Of a stretch of DNA of 15,835 nt, positions 14,264 through 15,835 are shown piece by piece; position 1 is the stretch's first letter, and each line of letters begins with the position of its first letter. Location of the stretch: NCBI GenBank assembly GCA_900770275.1, contig CAAGJS010000086.1, forward strand, positions 1 through 15,835, written 5' to 3'. The DNA comes from Erysipelotrichaceae bacterium. Its GTDB lineage: Bacteria > Bacillota_I > Bacilli_A > Erysipelotrichales > Erysipelotrichaceae. The position numbers and the translations under genes were made by a program. The notes beneath the pieces were generated by a model, which had not been told where the DNA came from, made no database searches, and saw only the letters and a list, made by a program, of their open reading frames with translations.

Positions 14264-14812
14264 TTACGCACCCTTTCTCTCAAACGGCATACCCAGACCG
14301 GCAAGCAGCGAATATGCTTCCTTGTTGGTCTTCGCAGTTGTAACGATAACAACATCAAGTCCACGGACCTTCGAAACCTTATCGAAGTTGATTTCCGGGA
14401 AGATCAGCTGTTCCTTAACACCCAGCGTATAGTTGCCGCGGCCATCGAATGCTGTCGAGCTGACACCGTGGAAGTCACGGACACGCGGCAGGTCGATGTT
14501 CATCAGCTTATCGAGGAACTCATACATACGCTCCCCACGGATCGTAACCTTGCAGCCGATTGCCATGCCTTCACGGATCTTGAAGTTTGCAATCGACTTC
14601 TTAGCCTTTGTAATAACCGGCTTCTGGCCAGCGATCAGAGTCATCTCTGCAACCGCCTCTTCCAGAGCCTTCGGCGTCGCTACAGCATCACCGACACCCA
14701 TGTTGAGAACGACCTTCTCAAGCTTCGGGCATGCCATTACGGTGCTGTAGTTGTATTCCTTCATGAGAGCAGGACGCACCGTCTCATTGTACTTTTCCTG
14801 TAAACGGTTCAT
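14264..14812 (-). CDS. rplE: 50S ribosomal protein L5
   Basis: A 182-residue L5 that binds 5S rRNA in the central protuberance. Motifs: MNRLQEKYNETVRPALMKEY, KLEKVVLNMGVGDAV, QKPVITKAKKSIANFKIREGMAIGCKVTIRGERMYEFLDKL, and FPEINFDKV. Its ATG overlaps the rplX TAA by one base (TAATG), implying coupling. Confidence 0.99.
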   Translation of the reverse strand: MNRLQEKYNETVRPALMKEYNYSTVMACPKLEKVVLNMGVGDAVATPKALEEAVAEMTLIAGQKPVITKAKKSIANFKIREGMAIGCKVTIRGERMYEFLDKLMNIDLPRVRDFHGVSSTAFDGRGNYTLGVKEQLIFPEINFDKVSKVRGLDVVIVTTAKTNKEAYSLLAGLGMPFERKGA

Positions 14813-15135
14813 TACTTCTTCTTGCCCTCCTTAATCTCCTTGCCGCCCTTCTTCATATAGCGGACCTTGCTGTCGCCATCAACCTTGACGCCCAGACGGG
14901 AAGCCGTCTTCGACTTCTCATCGTAGTACATTACGTTGGACGCATCGATCGGAGCTTCCTTCTCGACGATGCCGCCATCCGGATTGGCCTGCGTCGGCTT
15001 CAGCGACTTCTTGATCATGTTGACACCCTCAACGATGACCTTGTTGTTCTTCTTGTCTACGGCCTTGACCTCCGCAACGGTTCCCTTATAGTGACCGCTG
15101 ATGACCTTGACCTTATCACCTGTCTTGATTTTCAT
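14812..15135 (-). CDS. rplX: 50S ribosomal protein L24
   Basis: A 107-residue L24 from ATG 15135, chosen because GGAGG lies 8 bases upstream and the product then begins MKIKTGDKVKVISGHYKG, the KOW motif at the expected position. The frame stays open to 15168 but that would overlap rplN and add a non-family extension. GVNMIKKSLKPTQANPDGGIVEKEAPIDASNVMYYD is the family core; the lysine-rich tail is a little longer than usual. L24 is an assembly initiator near the exit tunnel. Confidence 0.98.
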   Translation of the reverse strand: MKIKTGDKVKVISGHYKGTVAEVKAVDKKNNKVIVEGVNMIKKSLKPTQANPDGGIVEKEAPIDASNVMYYDEKSKTASRLGVKVDGDSKVRYMKKGGKEIKEGKKK

Positions 15136-15148
15136 ACAGCTGTCCTCC

Positions 15149-15517
15149 TTATAAGACTTCCGGCGCAAGGGAAACGATCTTCATATATCCCTTGTCACGG
15201 AGTTCACGTGCAACCGGTCCAAAGATACGTGTTCCGGTCGGCGTCTGATCATCCTTGATGATGACTGCCGCATTGTCGTCGAACTTGATGAAGCTTCCGT
15301 TCGGACGTTCGATGCCATAAGTTGTACGGACGATAACAGCCTTGACTACCTGGCCCTGCTTGACCGTACCATTCGGAATGGCCGACTTGACTGCGCATAC
15401 AACCACATCACCGATGTTGGCTGACTTACGCTTCGATCCGCCGAGACAGCGGATGACGAGAAGCTCACGGGCTCCGGTATTGTCAGCGACCTTCAATCTG
15501 GATTCATTCTGGATCAT
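15149..15517 (-). CDS. rplN: 50S ribosomal protein L14
   Basis: A 122-residue L14: MIQNESRLKVADNTGARELLVIRCLGG at the start, FDDNAAVIIKDDQTPTGTRIFGPVARELRDKGYMKIVSLAPEVL at the end, full family length. It forms an intersubunit bridge and is the RsfS silencing-factor site. It lies 21 bp after rpsQ. Confidence 0.99.
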   Translation of the reverse strand: MIQNESRLKVADNTGARELLVIRCLGGSKRKSANIGDVVVCAVKSAIPNGTVKQGQVVKAVIVRTTYGIERPNGSFIKFDDNAAVIIKDDQTPTGTRIFGPVARELRDKGYMKIVSLAPEVL

Positions 15518-15538
15518 TGCCTTCTCCTTTCCCGTGAA

Positions 15539-15802
15539 TTACAGAATCACAGCCTTCTCAACGATGCGGACCAGACGGAAATGCTTGTCCTTGGAGAGCG
15601 GACGCGTCTCCATGATCTCAACCGTATCGCCTACCTTGGCTTCGTTGTTCTCATCGTGTGCCTTGAACTTTACAGAATACTTGACATGACGTCCGTATAA
15701 CGGATGACGACGGGTTGTGTCGAGCTCAACGACAATGGTCTTGTCCATCTTGTCGGAAACGACCACGCCGCGCAGTACCTTACGCTTATTTCTCTCTGCC
15801 AT
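15539..15802 (-). CDS. rpsQ: 30S ribosomal protein S17
   Basis: An 87-residue S17 with LRGVVVSDKMDKTIVVELDTTRRHPLYGRHVKYS and later GDTVEIMETRPLSKDKHFRLVRIVEKA, the OB-fold signature of the family. It binds the 5' domain of 16S rRNA early in assembly. It lies 15 bp after the preceding reading frame, with GGAG about 11 bases before ATG 15802. Confidence 0.99.
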   Translation of the reverse strand: MAERNKRKVLRGVVVSDKMDKTIVVELDTTRRHPLYGRHVKYSVKFKAHDENNEAKVGDTVEIMETRPLSKDKHFRLVRIVEKAVIL

Positions 15803-15817
15803 AGCTCTCTAGTCTCC

Positions 15818-15835
15818 TTATGCCTTCTGTGCCGC
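15818..15835 (-). CDS. rpmC: 50S ribosomal protein L29, last five codons (gene continues beyond window)
   Basis: Only AAQKA followed by TAA (15820-15818) is visible. The identity comes from position: rpmC directly precedes rpsQ in this conserved cluster, and a GGAG site for rpsQ follows immediately after the stop. The residues are too few to confirm the family on their own. Confidence 0.6.
   Translation of the reverse strand, partial: AAQKA

Noticed and set aside
15136..15168. Longer start for rplX
   Set aside because: It would overlap rplN and add residues not seen in L24; ATG 15135 has GGAGG at the right spacing.

Overview
This window is chromosomal DNA from a low-oxygen-type Firmicute (Bacillota). 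The bulk of it (about 7.19 kb to the right edge) is the 3' half of the S10-spc-alpha ribosomal protein supercluster, read on the minus strand in the order rpmC(partial)-rpsQ-rplN-rplX-rplE-rpsN-rpsH-rplF-rplR-rpsE-rplO-secY-adk-rpmJ-rpsM-rpsK-rpoA-rplQ. The zinc-binding S14, the zinc-LID adenylate kinase, clear Shine-Dalgarno sites and normal use of TGA as stop fit Firmicutes. The absence of rpmD (L30), and of map and infA beside adk, points to a derived lineage such as Erysipelotrichia. That placement is inference from gene content, not a phylogeny.

Layout. Positions 1-2208 (plus strand) hold the 3' end of an SPFH/zinc-ribbon protein, a membrane-anchored double zinc-ribbon protein and a TPM-domain membrane protein, tightly packed as one operon. 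A bidirectional terminator-like hairpin (2216-2271) separates them from everything to the right, which is on the minus strand. Read in transcription order, the minus-strand genes are the ribosomal cluster, ending in a strong terminator (7145-7172); an RpiB/LacAB-type sugar-phosphate isomerase (7047-6415) with its own imperfect terminator; a lipoprotein (6293-5088); a fused MEMO1-AMMECR1 protein (5047-3665); its partner radical SAM enzyme (3672-2857); and a class I SAM methyltransferase (2857-2270).

How the genes work together. The last four minus-strand genes look like one transcription unit: 40 bp between lipoprotein and MEMO-AMMECR1, then an 8-bp overlap, then a 1-bp TGATG overlap. The core is the AmmeMemoRadiSam system (AMMECR1 + MEMO1 + radical SAM), a widespread set whose chemistry I cannot state with confidence. 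The coupled methyltransferase and the lipoprotein are candidate additional members. The lipoprotein appears to be read from a promoter placed so close to its ATG that the mRNA would be leaderless, which matches its lack of a ribosome binding site.

In the ribosomal cluster the most unusual stretch is the 204-bp gap between adk and rpmJ. There map and infA, usual in Firmicutes, are replaced by two strong inverted repeats and a 45-codon ORF whose ATG overlaps the adk stop. No rRNA, tRNA, CRISPR array, insertion sequence or origin is visible, and no gene-free stretch exceeds 300 bases.
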